This document shows positions 1 through 6,959 of a DNA stretch of 41,563 bases, piece by piece. Origin of the DNA: a virus; the IMG/VR virus record IMGVR_UViG_3300005356_000003, positions 1-41,563 of that record; one strand, 5' to 3'. Both the position numbers and the translations under genes were made by a program. The notes under the pieces were generated by a model. That model had not been told where the DNA came from. It searched no databases and saw only the letters and a program-made list of their open reading frames with translations. The first letter of the stretch is position 1. The number at the start of each line of letters is the position of its first letter.

Positions 1-120
1 GCCCGAACCGACCGAACCGACCGGCCGCGGTGGCGGACATCGCCTGTCACCACTGCTGCCCGAGTGGATGCACGGCCTGCCGGCCGGCTACCTGACCGAT
101 CACGCCGACCGGAACGCCGC
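1..120. repeat. Terminal direct repeat, left copy (identical to 41444-41563)
   Basis: All 120 bases match the last 120 of the window. Both copies lie inside the same methyltransferase reading frame, and merging them gives one intact gene. That favours an assembly overlap of a circular or circularly permuted genome over true physical ends, which would cut the gene. Confidence 0.95.
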
Positions 121-199
121 GATCAGACTCGCCGGCAACGGCGTCGTGCCGGCGCAGGCTGCCGCCGCGATCCGGATGCTCTGGCCGGCGGTCCCGTAG
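1..199 (+). CDS. DNA cytosine-5 methyltransferase, C-terminal end (continues from the right end)
   Basis: This is the 3' end of the methyltransferase that starts at 40503 on the right edge. The reading frame that runs off 41563 continues without interruption at base 121 because bases 1-120 repeat 41444-41563. It reads through the segment GNGVVPAQAAAAI, the usual motif X of C5 methyltransferases, which helps form the cofactor pocket and normally sits at the very C-terminus, and stops at TAG 197-199. The stop directly abuts the TTGACA of the next promoter. Seen in sequence: frame continuity and motif X. Inferred: the genome is circular or permuted and the gene is complete (about 379 residues). 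Confidence 0.85.
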   Translation, partial: PEPTEPTGRGGGHRLSPLLPEWMHGLPAGYLTDHADRNAAIRLAGNGVVPAQAAAAIRMLWPAVP

Positions 200-232
200 T
201 TGACAAGCCTACATGAAGGCATGTAGGCTTGT
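200..232 (+). promoter_or_regulatory. Promoter/operator copy 1 (apparently leaderless)
   Basis: The -35 TTGACA is at 200-205, with an 18-base spacer and -10 TAGGCT at 224-229. A perfect 13-base inverted repeat, ACAAGCCTACATG at 203-215 and its complement at 220-232 (loop AAGG), covers the whole core promoter. The ATG of the next gene is at 236, only six bases past the -10, so the transcript should start at or next to the start codon. This copy lacks the GCGGGAC/GGAG leader that follows the other copies. The -35 directly follows the methyltransferase stop codon. Confidence 0.85.
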
Positions 233-235
233 CCC

Positions 236-538
236 ATGACCAGCGAGCAGAACACACAGGCCGAACAAGACCTCCGCGGGTACCGCGTCCTGCGCGGCGC
301 GATCAATGTAGGTGACTACATTCGGATCGCCAACGCCAACCCGTCGATGTGCGAGCAGTGGTGGAAGGTCACCTCGATCGAAGAGACCAAGATCGGGCAC
401 GCGACGCGGGTCAACCTGGTCAACGCGATCGGCGGTTTCCGGACCGGGTACGCGCTGAACTCATGGGACCGGATCATCCGGCACCCCTACTCGCAGAAGC
501 GCGCCAACCCTGCCAATTACGTTCCGCTGGAGGACTGA
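236..538 (+). CDS. Small protein of unknown function, possible SH3-like beta barrel
   Basis: The product has 100 residues and no family I can name. After a polar N-terminus it reads as alternating beta strands (YRVLRGAINVGDYIRIAN, WWKVTSIEE, TRVNLVNAIGG), the pattern of a small SH3/KOW-like barrel; that fold is inference. The ATG at 236 sits six bases downstream of the -10 hexamer, which points to a leaderless mRNA, common in actinobacteria, and no ribosome site is visible. It is the first gene after promoter copy 1 and is followed five bases later by the next gene, so the two probably form one short transcript ending at the hairpin at 810-846. Confidence 0.75.
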   Translation: MTSEQNTQAEQDLRGYRVLRGAINVGDYIRIANANPSMCEQWWKVTSIEETKIGHATRVNLVNAIGGFRTGYALNSWDRIIRHPYSQKRANPANYVPLED

Positions 539-543
539 GCGCC

Positions 544-798
544 ATGACCAACCCGTTCCGCCGGCCAACAGAAGCCGACGCCTATCGCGTGCTGCACGGA
601 GGCGGCCTGGCCGCGTTGGAAGCTCGATACGGCATCGGGATCGCCGATGACTTGATCAACCACTGGCACGAGATCGGAATCGCGAAGATTCGGCACCTGA
701 GCGTGCCGACCGGGCGGATCAACCCGCGAACCGGCCGGGAACGGATGGATTACCGGATGGACATCAAGACCTACGCCAAGTACGCCAAGCTGACGTAA
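544..798 (+). CDS. Small basic protein of unknown function
   Basis: The product has 84 residues. The central part (AYRVLHGGGLAALEARYG, IADDLINHWHEIGIAKIRHL) is predicted helical, followed by a basic, proline-containing stretch rich in Arg/Lys with an unusual run of Tyr and Lys near the end (TYAKYAKLT). ATG 544 lies five bases after the stop of the preceding gene, so translation is probably coupled. It is the last gene of the rightward arm; a hairpin follows at 810-846 and the converging lysis gene ends at 886. No function can be assigned. A nucleic-acid-binding role would fit the charge but is not shown. Confidence 0.7.
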   Translation: MTNPFRRPTEADAYRVLHGGGLAALEARYGIGIADDLINHWHEIGIAKIRHLSVPTGRINPRTGRERMDYRMDIKTYAKYAKLT

Positions 799-809
799 TG
801 CCGGACACA

Positions 810-846
810 CGAAAGCCCCCCAGTCGTCGACCCAGGGGGACTTTCG
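810..846. terminator. Bidirectional hairpin terminator between converging arms
   Basis: CGAAAGCCCCC (810-820) pairs with GGGGGACTTTCG (835-846) with one bulged A; the loop itself contains a short GTC/GAC pairing. It lies in the 87-base gap between the rightward gene ending at 798 and the leftward gene ending at 886, where both arms must stop. There is no T tract, as is usual for high-GC actinobacterial terminators. Confidence 0.75.
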
Positions 847-885
847 CTGTGGAACTGGACGGAACACGGCACCCTCAGTGTACCG

Positions 886-1161
886 CTATCGGCCGCGGGT
901 GAGAATCTTCCGCATCGTCGCCGGGGAGTTCACATGCCGGCGCGCCCACCACGCGACCACCTGCGGCGCGGCAAGCGCGATCAACACGGTGACGGTCGCC
1001 TGCTGTGCGTCGGTGAGTGGCAGGCCGAATGACACCGCCGCGCCCACCAGCGCGCCCGCGATCGACGTGTACAGCGCGCGCCCGCGCAGGGGTTCGGACT
1101 CCGCCCCCGTGACGACGTCGGCCGCGCCCACCTCCGTCGACACCTTGACCTGCTCGCTCAT
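886..1161 (-). CDS. Holin-like small membrane protein
   Basis: The product has 91 residues. A polar N-terminus (about 1-28) is followed by two hydrophobic segments, roughly residues 30-50 (LYTSIAGALVGAAVSFGLPL) and 56-76 (ATVTVLIALAAPQVVAWWA), and a short basic tail ending MRKILTRGR. Two membrane passes with a charged C-terminus is the common architecture of small phage holins. The gene is the last of the leftward arm, downstream of the endolysin, which fits a lysis role. I chose the internal ATG at 1161; the open frame extends further upstream without a convincing start. Other membrane proteins in this cluster could equally be the true holin. Confidence 0.65.
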   Translation of the reverse strand: MSEQVKVSTEVGAADVVTGAESEPLRGRALYTSIAGALVGAAVSFGLPLTDAQQATVTVLIALAAPQVVAWWARRHVNSPATMRKILTRGR

Positions 1162-1204
1162 AGCCGCACCCCTGCTCTGTCGATGTCTCGCCACGGATCG
1201 GTAT

Positions 1205-1453
1205 CTACCATGGAAGGGGATGGCTCAGCGTCATCGTCCCAAAAGTCATGTGGATGGTGAGCCACACCCCGAACAGTCCCAGTATGACGCGCCCGGCGAT
1301 CACCAGCTTTGTCGGCCGCTGATCGTAGACCTTGAAAGCCCGCCAGAACTGTTCGGACAGCGTGTCATCGTCTCGCTCGTTCAACAGTGCCGCGCCCTCG
1401 GCGGCCAGGAAGGCCAGCCCCCACGCGCACCACCAGACGACCCAGGGGTTCAC
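1205..1453 (-). CDS. Small membrane protein of the lysis cluster
   Basis: The product has 82 residues from a GTG whose GTGA overlaps the stop of the upstream 51-residue gene. A hydrophobic N-terminus rich in Trp (VNPWVVWWCAWGLAFLAAEG) forms one membrane span. A polar loop with an acidic stretch (NERDDDTLSEQFWRAF) follows, then a second span near residues 50-72 (LVIAGRVILGLFGVWLTIH). The four-base overlaps indicate coupled translation through this cluster. Its exact role (holin, antiholin or another envelope protein) cannot be told from sequence. Confidence 0.65.
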   Translation of the reverse strand: MNPWVVWWCAWGLAFLAAEGAALLNERDDDTLSEQFWRAFKVYDQRPTKLVIAGRVILGLFGVWLTIHMTFGTMTLSHPLPW

Positions 1454-1605
1454 GCGAAGCCGTCGCGGATCGCAGGCAGGGCGAACGCCAGCATGCCGCA
1501 GGCGGCGCCGAGCAGCGCGAGGCTGACCCGGGAGGGCACGCCGCAGGCGGCCAGCACGAGCAACAGCACGCCGGCCAGGTAGAGCAGGGCGATCGCAACG
1601 CGCAT
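1450..1605 (-). CDS. Tiny two-span membrane protein
   Basis: This 51-residue gene runs from ATG 1605 to TGA 1452-1450. It has a good ribosome site (AGGAG, six bases before ATG) that overlaps the stop of the upstream gene, and its own stop overlaps the GTG of the downstream gene. The protein is almost wholly hydrophobic: residues 3-20 (VAIALLYLAGVLLLVLAA) and 27-45 (VSLALLGAACGMLAFALPA) form two helices joined by a short CGVPSR turn. The LVLAAC sequence resembles a lipobox, but the second helix and tight turn make a two-pass membrane protein likelier. It could contribute to lysis. Confidence 0.7.
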   Translation of the reverse strand: MRVAIALLYLAGVLLLVLAACGVPSRVSLALLGAACGMLAFALPAIRDGFA

Positions 1606-1614
1606 GATCCACTC

Positions 1615-1998
1615 CTATCGGGTCAGGACGAGCCCGAGCGCGGCGATCGCGACCAGGGCGACTGCCACCAGTATGGTCCAGGCGGCGTGGATCCCCTGAC
1701 CGCGGCCAGCCTGCGACTTCGCGTAGTCAGCCGCCGGCTGGATCAGCGCCTCCAGCCGGGCGATCGCCCCGGCGAGATCGCTTTGCGTCACGTACGTGCC
1801 GCGCTCCCGCTCGATCTGACTGCGCAGTTCGTTGGCCTTTTCGTCCTTGTACGTCTGGATTTCCCGGGCCAGTTCCAGTGCCGCGCGGTCCGCCCGTTCT
1901 TTGATCATGAGCGCCTTCTCGCGCTCGATCGCGACCTCGGCATAGCGCCGGTCCCGCTCGGCCGCTAACTCGCGGAGGTGTGTCCGCAACGTGGGCAT
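1615..1998 (-). CDS. Coiled-coil protein with C-terminal membrane anchor
   Basis: The product has 127 residues. Residues 1-70 are a highly charged helix rich in Glu, Arg and Lys with heptad-like spacing (LRELAAERDRRYAEVAIERE and onward), predicted as a long coiled coil. The last 20 or so residues (AAWTILVAVALVAIAALGLVL) form a membrane anchor ending in TR. Tail-anchored coiled-coil proteins of this type are frequent beside endolysin genes in actinophages and may act in the last lysis step at the envelope; that role is inference. The start ATG 1998 overlaps the upstream gene by 34 bases. Confidence 0.7.
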   Translation of the reverse strand: MPTLRTHLRELAAERDRRYAEVAIEREKALMIKERADRAALELAREIQTYKDEKANELRSQIERERGTYVTQSDLAGAIARLEALIQPAADYAKSQAGRGQGIHAAWTILVAVALVAIAALGLVLTR

Positions 1999-2306
1999 GT
2001 CGGCACCCCTCTCGGCGTGCGGGCGTAGCGCCGTTGCTCCCGGACGAGCAACCCGAACTGGCCCCAGGGGATGATCGCGATGATCAGCCAGCACCCCAAC
2101 CGCACCCATGGCCGCCCCGGATAGTCCGGCCAGAACTGCGTCGCGGCGGCCAGGCCACCCACGAGCAGGTAGGCCGTCGCTGTGAACGCCGCATGCCGGC
2201 CGACGCCGGTACGCCACCACCGTAGCCGCAGCGTGCGGACCACCAGCGCCGCGGCGCCGATGAAAAAGACAAATATCAATGTGCTGGTAATCTCGCCGAT
2301 GATCAT
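1965..2306 (-). CDS. Multi-span membrane protein with C-terminal zinc-ribbon-like CxxC
   Basis: The product has 113 residues with three predicted membrane helices: about 4-25 (GEITSTLIFVFFIGAAALVV), 39-57 (AFTATAYLLVGGLAAATQF) and 69-90 (LGCWLIIAIIPWGQFGLLV). A cytoplasmic-type basic tail ends in CPRCGHTSAS, a single CxxC that alone is not a full zinc site. The ATG at 2306 shares its A with the stop of the upstream gene (TGATG). It is placed between the holin candidates and endolysin, so an envelope or lysis-timing role is possible but unproven. Confidence 0.7.
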   Translation of the reverse strand: MIIGEITSTLIFVFFIGAAALVVRTLRLRWWRTGVGRHAAFTATAYLLVGGLAAATQFWPDYPGRPWVRLGCWLIIAIIPWGQFGLLVREQRRYARTPRGVPTCPRCGHTSAS

Positions 2307-2476
2307 CACTCGCCCCGGTACAGTTGCGCGATCTTGGGTGAGAGGTGATTCTCTTCCAGTATCCGGGACAGAACATCGGCGAGTCGGCTGACTTCGGGCC
2401 ACTTCCGGCGCTGACTCTCGGCGGCGTCGGTGGCAGCGCGCTCGCCGTTGTCATGCTTGCGCGGATCGGCACTCAT
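2306..2476 (-). CDS. Small charged protein of unknown function
   Basis: The product has 56 residues, hydrophilic, with an amphipathic helix around residues 25-45 (KWPEVSRLADVLSRILEENH). It has no membrane segment, unlike its neighbours. The start ATG overlaps the stop of the upstream membrane protein by four bases (ATGA) and its stop shares a base with the downstream start, so it is embedded in the lysis operon. The overlaps on both sides are the main evidence that it is a gene. Function unknown. Confidence 0.6.
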   Translation of the reverse strand: MSADPRKHDNGERAATDAAESQRRKWPEVSRLADVLSRILEENHLSPKIAQLYRGE

Positions 2477-2778
2477 GGCGCCGGTTCGCTGTCGACGATG
2501 ACGGTCGGCAGTGCCCGCATGGTCTGCTCCGTCACCCGCGCCACCACCATCAGGGCGTCCGCCTGCGCGCTGGCCGCGAAGTAGGCCTGGCGCCATTGCT
2601 CGGCCGTCCGCTCCGCGGTCGCGACGCGCTTTTCCAGGTCCGCGCGTAGCACATCGAGAGTGCCGCGCGGCACCAGTAGACCACGGAAAATGGCGAACAC
2701 GACGGCGCCGAGCATGCCAACGGCGCCACCCTGGATGGCCAGGCTTCCCCACTCACCCAGGATGGCGCCCACGCTCAC
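2473..2778 (-). CDS. Membrane protein with coiled coil, holin-like
   Basis: The product has 101 residues from a GTG 16 bases after the endolysin stop. One hydrophobic segment near residues 11-35 (SLAIQGGAVGMLGAVVFAIFRGLL) is followed by a charged helix (LDVLRADLEKRVATAERTAEQW) with heptad character. A single membrane helix plus cytoplasmic coiled coil immediately downstream of the endolysin is a frequent layout for actinophage holin or holin-partner proteins. With at least four other membrane proteins in the cluster, which one forms the lethal hole cannot be decided here. Confidence 0.65.
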   Translation of the reverse strand: MSVGAILGEWGSLAIQGGAVGMLGAVVFAIFRGLLVPRGTLDVLRADLEKRVATAERTAEQWRQAYFAASAQADALMVVARVTEQTMRALPTVIVDSEPAP

Positions 2779-2794
2779 AGACTACAGCGCGTGA

Positions 2795-3646
2795 TCAGCT
2801 GTCTTCTGCGCGCTGTGCGGCACGGAACGCGGCGTCTTCGACCTGCTGTTCGGTCAGTCCGACGGTGCCGGCCGACGCCAGCGCATCGAGCTTCTGCTCG
2901 ATCCGGTTGAGCCTGGTGTGCATCTTGTTCTCCTGGCCGCGGATCTCGGCCGGCGCACCGTCGGGGACGGTCGGCAGGTCGTTGATGATCGTGTGCTCAC
3001 GCCATGCCGCAGCGCGCATGGTGAGATCTTGTTCCGGCGTCATGTCTTCCGCTCCATCCCAGTTGTCCCCGTATTTGAGGTAGCCGGCCACCCGCGCCAG
3101 CAGCACGTCCCACGGGAACGCGGCGCCCGGGTCCATGTGGTCCCCGCCGTCCTCCGGGTAGGCCAGCGTGATGTCGCAGTGCCCGACGAACCCTTTCGGC
3201 TTGACCGCGCCGTACCAGGCCGCCCGCGTCTCCGCGACACTGAGCCTGCGCGGCGGGATACCGTACTTCCGGCAGTCCCGCGCAGCCTGCTTGGCGCAGC
3301 GCCACAGCGTGCCGTCGCTGGCCGGATCGAGCCATCCCTCGCGCGTCTGTGCTGTGCCGCAGAGTTCGTGCTGGATGCCGAGTCTGTTGCCTTTGGCAAA
3401 CGCCGAGTTCGCCCGGTTGTACGTCAGTACACATTGGACGGTGCTGTTCCGGTCGTGGAAGTAATGACAGGACGTACCGTCCGACCGGCGCGCGTCGTAC
3501 GCGGCGCCGTCCTCGGCCGACGTCGCGCGCTCGCTGCCGGCTGTGTAGTGGATCACGATGTACTGCACACCGCGCCCGTCGCGACCGGTGCCGTACGCGC
3601 GCGGCACCACGTATTGCAGGTCCGGGTACTCGGGACTGGCGCCCAT
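2795..3646 (-). CDS. Endolysin: N-acetylmuramoyl-L-alanine amidase (Amidase_2 type)
   Basis: The product has 283 residues. It cleaves the bond between muramic acid and the stem peptide to open the host wall at lysis. Residues 28-175 carry the zinc amidase fold: VIHYTAGS places the first zinc ligand at His33, GHCDITL gives His156, and DPGAAFPW gives Asp172, the usual H-H-D/C set followed by DPG..F.W. After residue 200 there is no obvious wall-binding domain; the tail (KMHTRLNRIEQKLDALASAG) is a coiled coil that could drive oligomerisation. There is no signal peptide, so export must depend on a holin. The ATG shares a base with the stop of the upstream tail gene (TGATG). Confidence 0.9.
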   Translation of the reverse strand: MGASPEYPDLQYVVPRAYGTGRDGRGVQYIVIHYTAGSERATSAEDGAAYDARRSDGTSCHYFHDRNSTVQCVLTYNRANSAFAKGNRLGIQHELCGTAQTREGWLDPASDGTLWRCAKQAARDCRKYGIPPRRLSVAETRAAWYGAVKPKGFVGHCDITLAYPEDGGDHMDPGAAFPWDVLLARVAGYLKYGDNWDGAEDMTPEQDLTMRAAAWREHTIINDLPTVPDGAPAEIRGQENKMHTRLNRIEQKLDALASAGTVGLTEQQVEDAAFRAAQRAEDS

Positions 3647-4128
3647 CAGGCCACCCCGATCCGGTAGGACGTGACGATGATGGCGTCGTTGGCATCCCAG
3701 GTGAACGGGGCGGTGCTGGTGACGTTGGCCTCGGTGCCGCCGGACGGATGGTAGATCACGTCGATGGTGGTCGAGGTCAGGTAGCGCGCGGCGCCGCGGA
3801 AAGCGGACACACCGTCATGCAACAGTCTCACATCTCCAACGTACGCGTTGGCATAGTAGGACGGCATACTGAAAGGCAGACTGATGGTCGGCTGCGTGCC
3901 GACCGCCGAACCGGCGCCATAGGTGAATTTGAAGAAAAACTGCGCATATCCGCCGGCATTGGTGTATTTGGCCGTTACCGTACCGCTGCCGAGGGTCAGG
4001 TTGGTCAGCGTCGGTGTCCAGTCGACCGGGTCGGCACTGAGCGCCTCGATCTGATCGAGCAGTAGCTCATAGTCCAGGGCGGTGCGCAGTAGCCCACCGC
4101 GGGACAGCGGTCGATCCGGCCAGCTCAT
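3646..4128 (-). CDS. Minor tail protein / tail tip beta-structured protein
   Basis: The product has 160 residues. The start ATG at 4128 overlaps the preceding tail protein stop by four bases, preferred over an upstream in-frame ATG at 4152. An N-terminal helix (TALDYELLLDQIEALSADP) is followed by a beta-rich domain with the pattern WTPTLTNLTLGSGTVTAKYT, AQFFFKFTYG and TISLPF. This pattern is often seen at the C-terminus of phage tail fibre and baseplate proteins, where it forms a trimeric jelly-roll-like tip. Placed between the tail hub and the endolysin, it is a candidate receptor-contacting protein. Assignment is by context and pattern only. Confidence 0.65.
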   Translation of the reverse strand: MSWPDRPLSRGGLLRTALDYELLLDQIEALSADPVDWTPTLTNLTLGSGTVTAKYTNAGGYAQFFFKFTYGAGSAVGTQPTISLPFSMPSYYANAYVGDVRLLHDGVSAFRGAARYLTSTTIDVIYHPSGGTEANVTSTAPFTWDANDAIIVTSYRIGVA

Positions 4129-6959
4129 AGCCCATCCACTCCTGGTCGCCACATCCGCACGGCCGCGCCGGCCGCGGGGGACACGCTCACGTTGTTCAGC
4201 CCGCGCACGACGGTACCGACCTGCGTCGGGCGCAGCGCCAGCACCAGGCCGCGGGAGATGGCGCTGATCCCGCCGGTCACGGTGAACGAACCGGCCGGAA
4301 TGTCGGTCGCGGTGGTCTGGATGGCGTAGTCGACCACGACTCCCATGTCGTCGCCTGCGGTGACCGGGCTGTCGGTGGCCTCGGTGGCGCCGGCCAGCGT
4401 GGCCACCGAAGTCCAGTCATCTTGTTTCCAGCCGATGTACAGGATCAGCGCGCCGTCGCGCTCGACATTCAGCGCCGGATAGGCGATGTTCTGTGCCGAC
4501 CCGTTCAGTTGTGTCGCGTGCGCCGGCACTTTCTTGGTGCCGCCGGCCGCGGCCATGCTGAGTTCGTCAAACGCGAAGATCCGTGACCAGGTGTCCGCGT
4601 TGGCCGCCCCGCCCGTATACGTACATGTCGGCGCGACGACGCCGCTCTCGTACGGCCGGGCCATGACCTTGACGTTCCCGGCGTCGGCCAGCAGCGTCCA
4701 GCCGGACGGCACGTCCGGGGTGCCGGTGCCGCTGTTGCGGATCGCGCTCACCAGGACCAGCGTCTCACCAGCGCTGGCGTTGAGTCCCGCCGGTAGGCCG
4801 GGCGTCGTGCTGGCGTTGTTCGCGCTGCTCGCCGTGCCGGCCGCGATGAACGCGATGGTTCCGGTGGATAGGCTGTCCAGCCTCACCACCTCGCCGGAGA
4901 CCTGGAGATAGTAGGACGTCACCTCCGACCATTGCGGGCCGAGGTGGGTGGACAGCCGGAAAGAGGTGTCCGTGGTGTTGCGACCGTGGAACAGGGTCGA
5001 GCCTGACGTGTCCACCGTTTCGATCTCCCAGGGGTCGGCGCTGCGGCACACGAACCGGAAGACATGACCCTGCCGGCCGGACGTCTCGGTGCATCCCATG
5101 ATCATTAGTCGTAGGTCGTACTGATCGAGGTAGCGCGGCGTGCCCGTCGTGGGCATCCGGATACGGATCACGTCGCCCACGTACGCGCTGCGCACCGCGG
5201 CGATCAGCGTGTCGCTACCGGACAGCGCCGACCGGGTCAGGTCGACGACCACCTGTGGGTACCGGCGACCCTTCCATGACGCGAGATGCAGCCGCCAGCC
5301 CGCGGCCGGCGGCAGTTGGTTGTCGCTGAACAGGTTGAGCTCGAAGGGTCCCGCGATCCGGTCGCCGATACCGTCGGCCGCCACACTCGGATCGGCGCCG
5401 TGGTAGTGGTAGCCGTCCGCTTCCTGTGTCAGTTCGAAGGTCGCGCCGCCGCGCCGGTTGACCACGATGCCGGACGCCAGGGCGAAATCGTCGTCGGCCT
5501 GTTGCATGAGGCTGCCCTCGGTGCCGACCTGCGCGCCGTCGGCCACCCCGTACATCAGGGTGAACTTGGGCGGCTGATTGACCAGACCCTGCCATCCGCA
5601 GTACAGCCGGCCGGGCGTCGCACTGTCGCGCAGTTCGGGCAGTAGCCCGCCGTCGACATCGATCGCCTCGTCGAGCAGGTTCGACAGGGTGTCGACCCCT
5701 TGGGGTCCCATCAAAGGGGAGTTGATCGCACTGAATACTCCGCCGTTGCCGTTGCGATACTCCACGCCGAGCCCGGCATCCTCAAGTAGCCGTGCGATAC
5801 GCGACCCCGCGGCCTCACCCTCGAAGCCGCGCCACGCGCAGGCGCCCGACCCGATCGGTTCCAGAAACGATGCCAGCGACGCGGTATCGGTCGTCACCAC
5901 CAGGTGTCCGACGGAAAATTCCCCTGCGAACTGTTGCTGTATGGCGATCGAATGGTAGGCGCCGAAGGTGCGGGCGGCCCACGTGTCCGACAGCCCGACG
6001 CCTATCTGGCTGGCCGAGGCATCGAGGTAGACCGACAGGGTCAGGTCGATGTCGGCGCCGTTCTGGACGAAGTCGACCGACACTGCGACGTCGGTGCCGA
6101 GCAACTCAACGGAGAAATCCACGGTCGTGGTCGCGTGCACCTGCGAACCGGACCGGTAGCCGAAGATCTGCAACACGCCCGCGTCGCTGATGACCACGTC
6201 CGCGAAGTCGAGCGTTCCGCCGAAGAAATACATCCGGTAGGCATGGTTGTCGCCGCCCGGACCTTCGGCTGGGATGTGCCACGTCGCCGCAATCCGGTAC
6301 TCGGTGCTGGCCGTATGGGCCGGCGCCACCACGAAGATGATGCCGCCCTCCGTCAGGGTCACCATCCGTGGTGTGGCGGGGTGGTCGGCGTACCCCCCGA
6401 ACTGGACGCCGCCGGCCCACGACACCGTAGGGTGCGCGTCGATCGGTGAGGCGACGGTACTCGACGACGACTCTTCCTCCAGCGGCAGGTACACCAGCAT
6501 GGACGCGCGCGCGGCCGCCTGCGCCAGCGCGCGATAGGCCGGCGACCGGATGGGCTGCGTGTACTGGCTGTCCTGCCTGCGCAGGCCGGACACCAGCACA
6601 TCGACCATGGTGTCGGCGCCGGCTGTCGCGCGCCAGGCCGCGTTGAACCTGGTCAGCTGGCCGATCATCCTGACCAGCGTGTCCGCGTGCCCGTCGTCGA
6701 TCTCGACGCGGACCTGCGCGCCGAGTCCGTACCGCCCGAAATACGCGGAGTACGGATTCTCCCAATCGAGGTCACCGTTGGGATCGAAGATCTGGAATGC
6801 CACCTCGCTCGGTGACAATGAGTTGCTGGCGTCGCGGAAACCCCAGAAGATGTCGACGGCGTTGCGCCCGCCGAGCCCCTGGACATACGACGTCACATCG
6901 ACGTCGGCGCCGCCGATCACGAAATAGATCTTGACCGGAACCGGTAGCTGTAGGCTCAT
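4125..6959 (-). CDS. Large minor tail protein: tail hub with lectin-like and beta-sandwich domains
   Basis: The product has 944 residues. Residues 1-150 (VDVTSYVQGLGGRNAVDIFWG, EVAFQIFDPNGDLDWENPYS) resemble the distal-tail/hub N-terminus of actinophage minor tail proteins. Residues about 155-365 form a concanavalin/LamG-like insert (YLPLEE at the start, later TVDFSVELLGTDVAVSVDF) of the kind that binds sugars. Hub sequence resumes to about 685, and residues 700-925 form a separate Ig-like beta sandwich (VPSGWTLLADAGNVKVMARPY). A similar sandwich forms the N-terminus of the product at 13928-15493. It probably closes the tail tip and contacts the cell. ATGA overlaps join it to both neighbours. 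Confidence 0.8.
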   Translation of the reverse strand: MSLQLPVPVKIYFVIGGADVDVTSYVQGLGGRNAVDIFWGFRDASNSLSPSEVAFQIFDPNGDLDWENPYSAYFGRYGLGAQVRVEIDDGHADTLVRMIGQLTRFNAAWRATAGADTMVDVLVSGLRRQDSQYTQPIRSPAYRALAQAAARASMLVYLPLEEESSSSTVASPIDAHPTVSWAGGVQFGGYADHPATPRMVTLTEGGIIFVVAPAHTASTEYRIAATWHIPAEGPGGDNHAYRMYFFGGTLDFADVVISDAGVLQIFGYRSGSQVHATTTVDFSVELLGTDVAVSVDFVQNGADIDLTLSVYLDASASQIGVGLSDTWAARTFGAYHSIAIQQQFAGEFSVGHLVVTTDTASLASFLEPIGSGACAWRGFEGEAAGSRIARLLEDAGLGVEYRNGNGGVFSAINSPLMGPQGVDTLSNLLDEAIDVDGGLLPELRDSATPGRLYCGWQGLVNQPPKFTLMYGVADGAQVGTEGSLMQQADDDFALASGIVVNRRGGATFELTQEADGYHYHGADPSVAADGIGDRIAGPFELNLFSDNQLPPAAGWRLHLASWKGRRYPQVVVDLTRSALSGSDTLIAAVRSAYVGDVIRIRMPTTGTPRYLDQYDLRLMIMGCTETSGRQGHVFRFVCRSADPWEIETVDTSGSTLFHGRNTTDTSFRLSTHLGPQWSEVTSYYLQVSGEVVRLDSLSTGTIAFIAAGTASSANNASTTPGLPAGLNASAGETLVLVSAIRNSGTGTPDVPSGWTLLADAGNVKVMARPYESGVVAPTCTYTGGAANADTWSRIFAFDELSMAAAGGTKKVPAHATQLNGSAQNIAYPALNVERDGALILYIGWKQDDWTSVATLAGATEATDSPVTAGDDMGVVVDYAIQTTATDIPAGSFTVTGGISAISRGLVLALRPTQVGTVVRGLNNVSVSPAAGAAVRMWRPGVDGL

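Noticed and set aside
1-120. True physical direct terminal repeats
   Set aside because: Ends would cut the methyltransferase, while joining gives a complete gene; assembly overlap is likelier, though read mapping would be needed to exclude real repeats.
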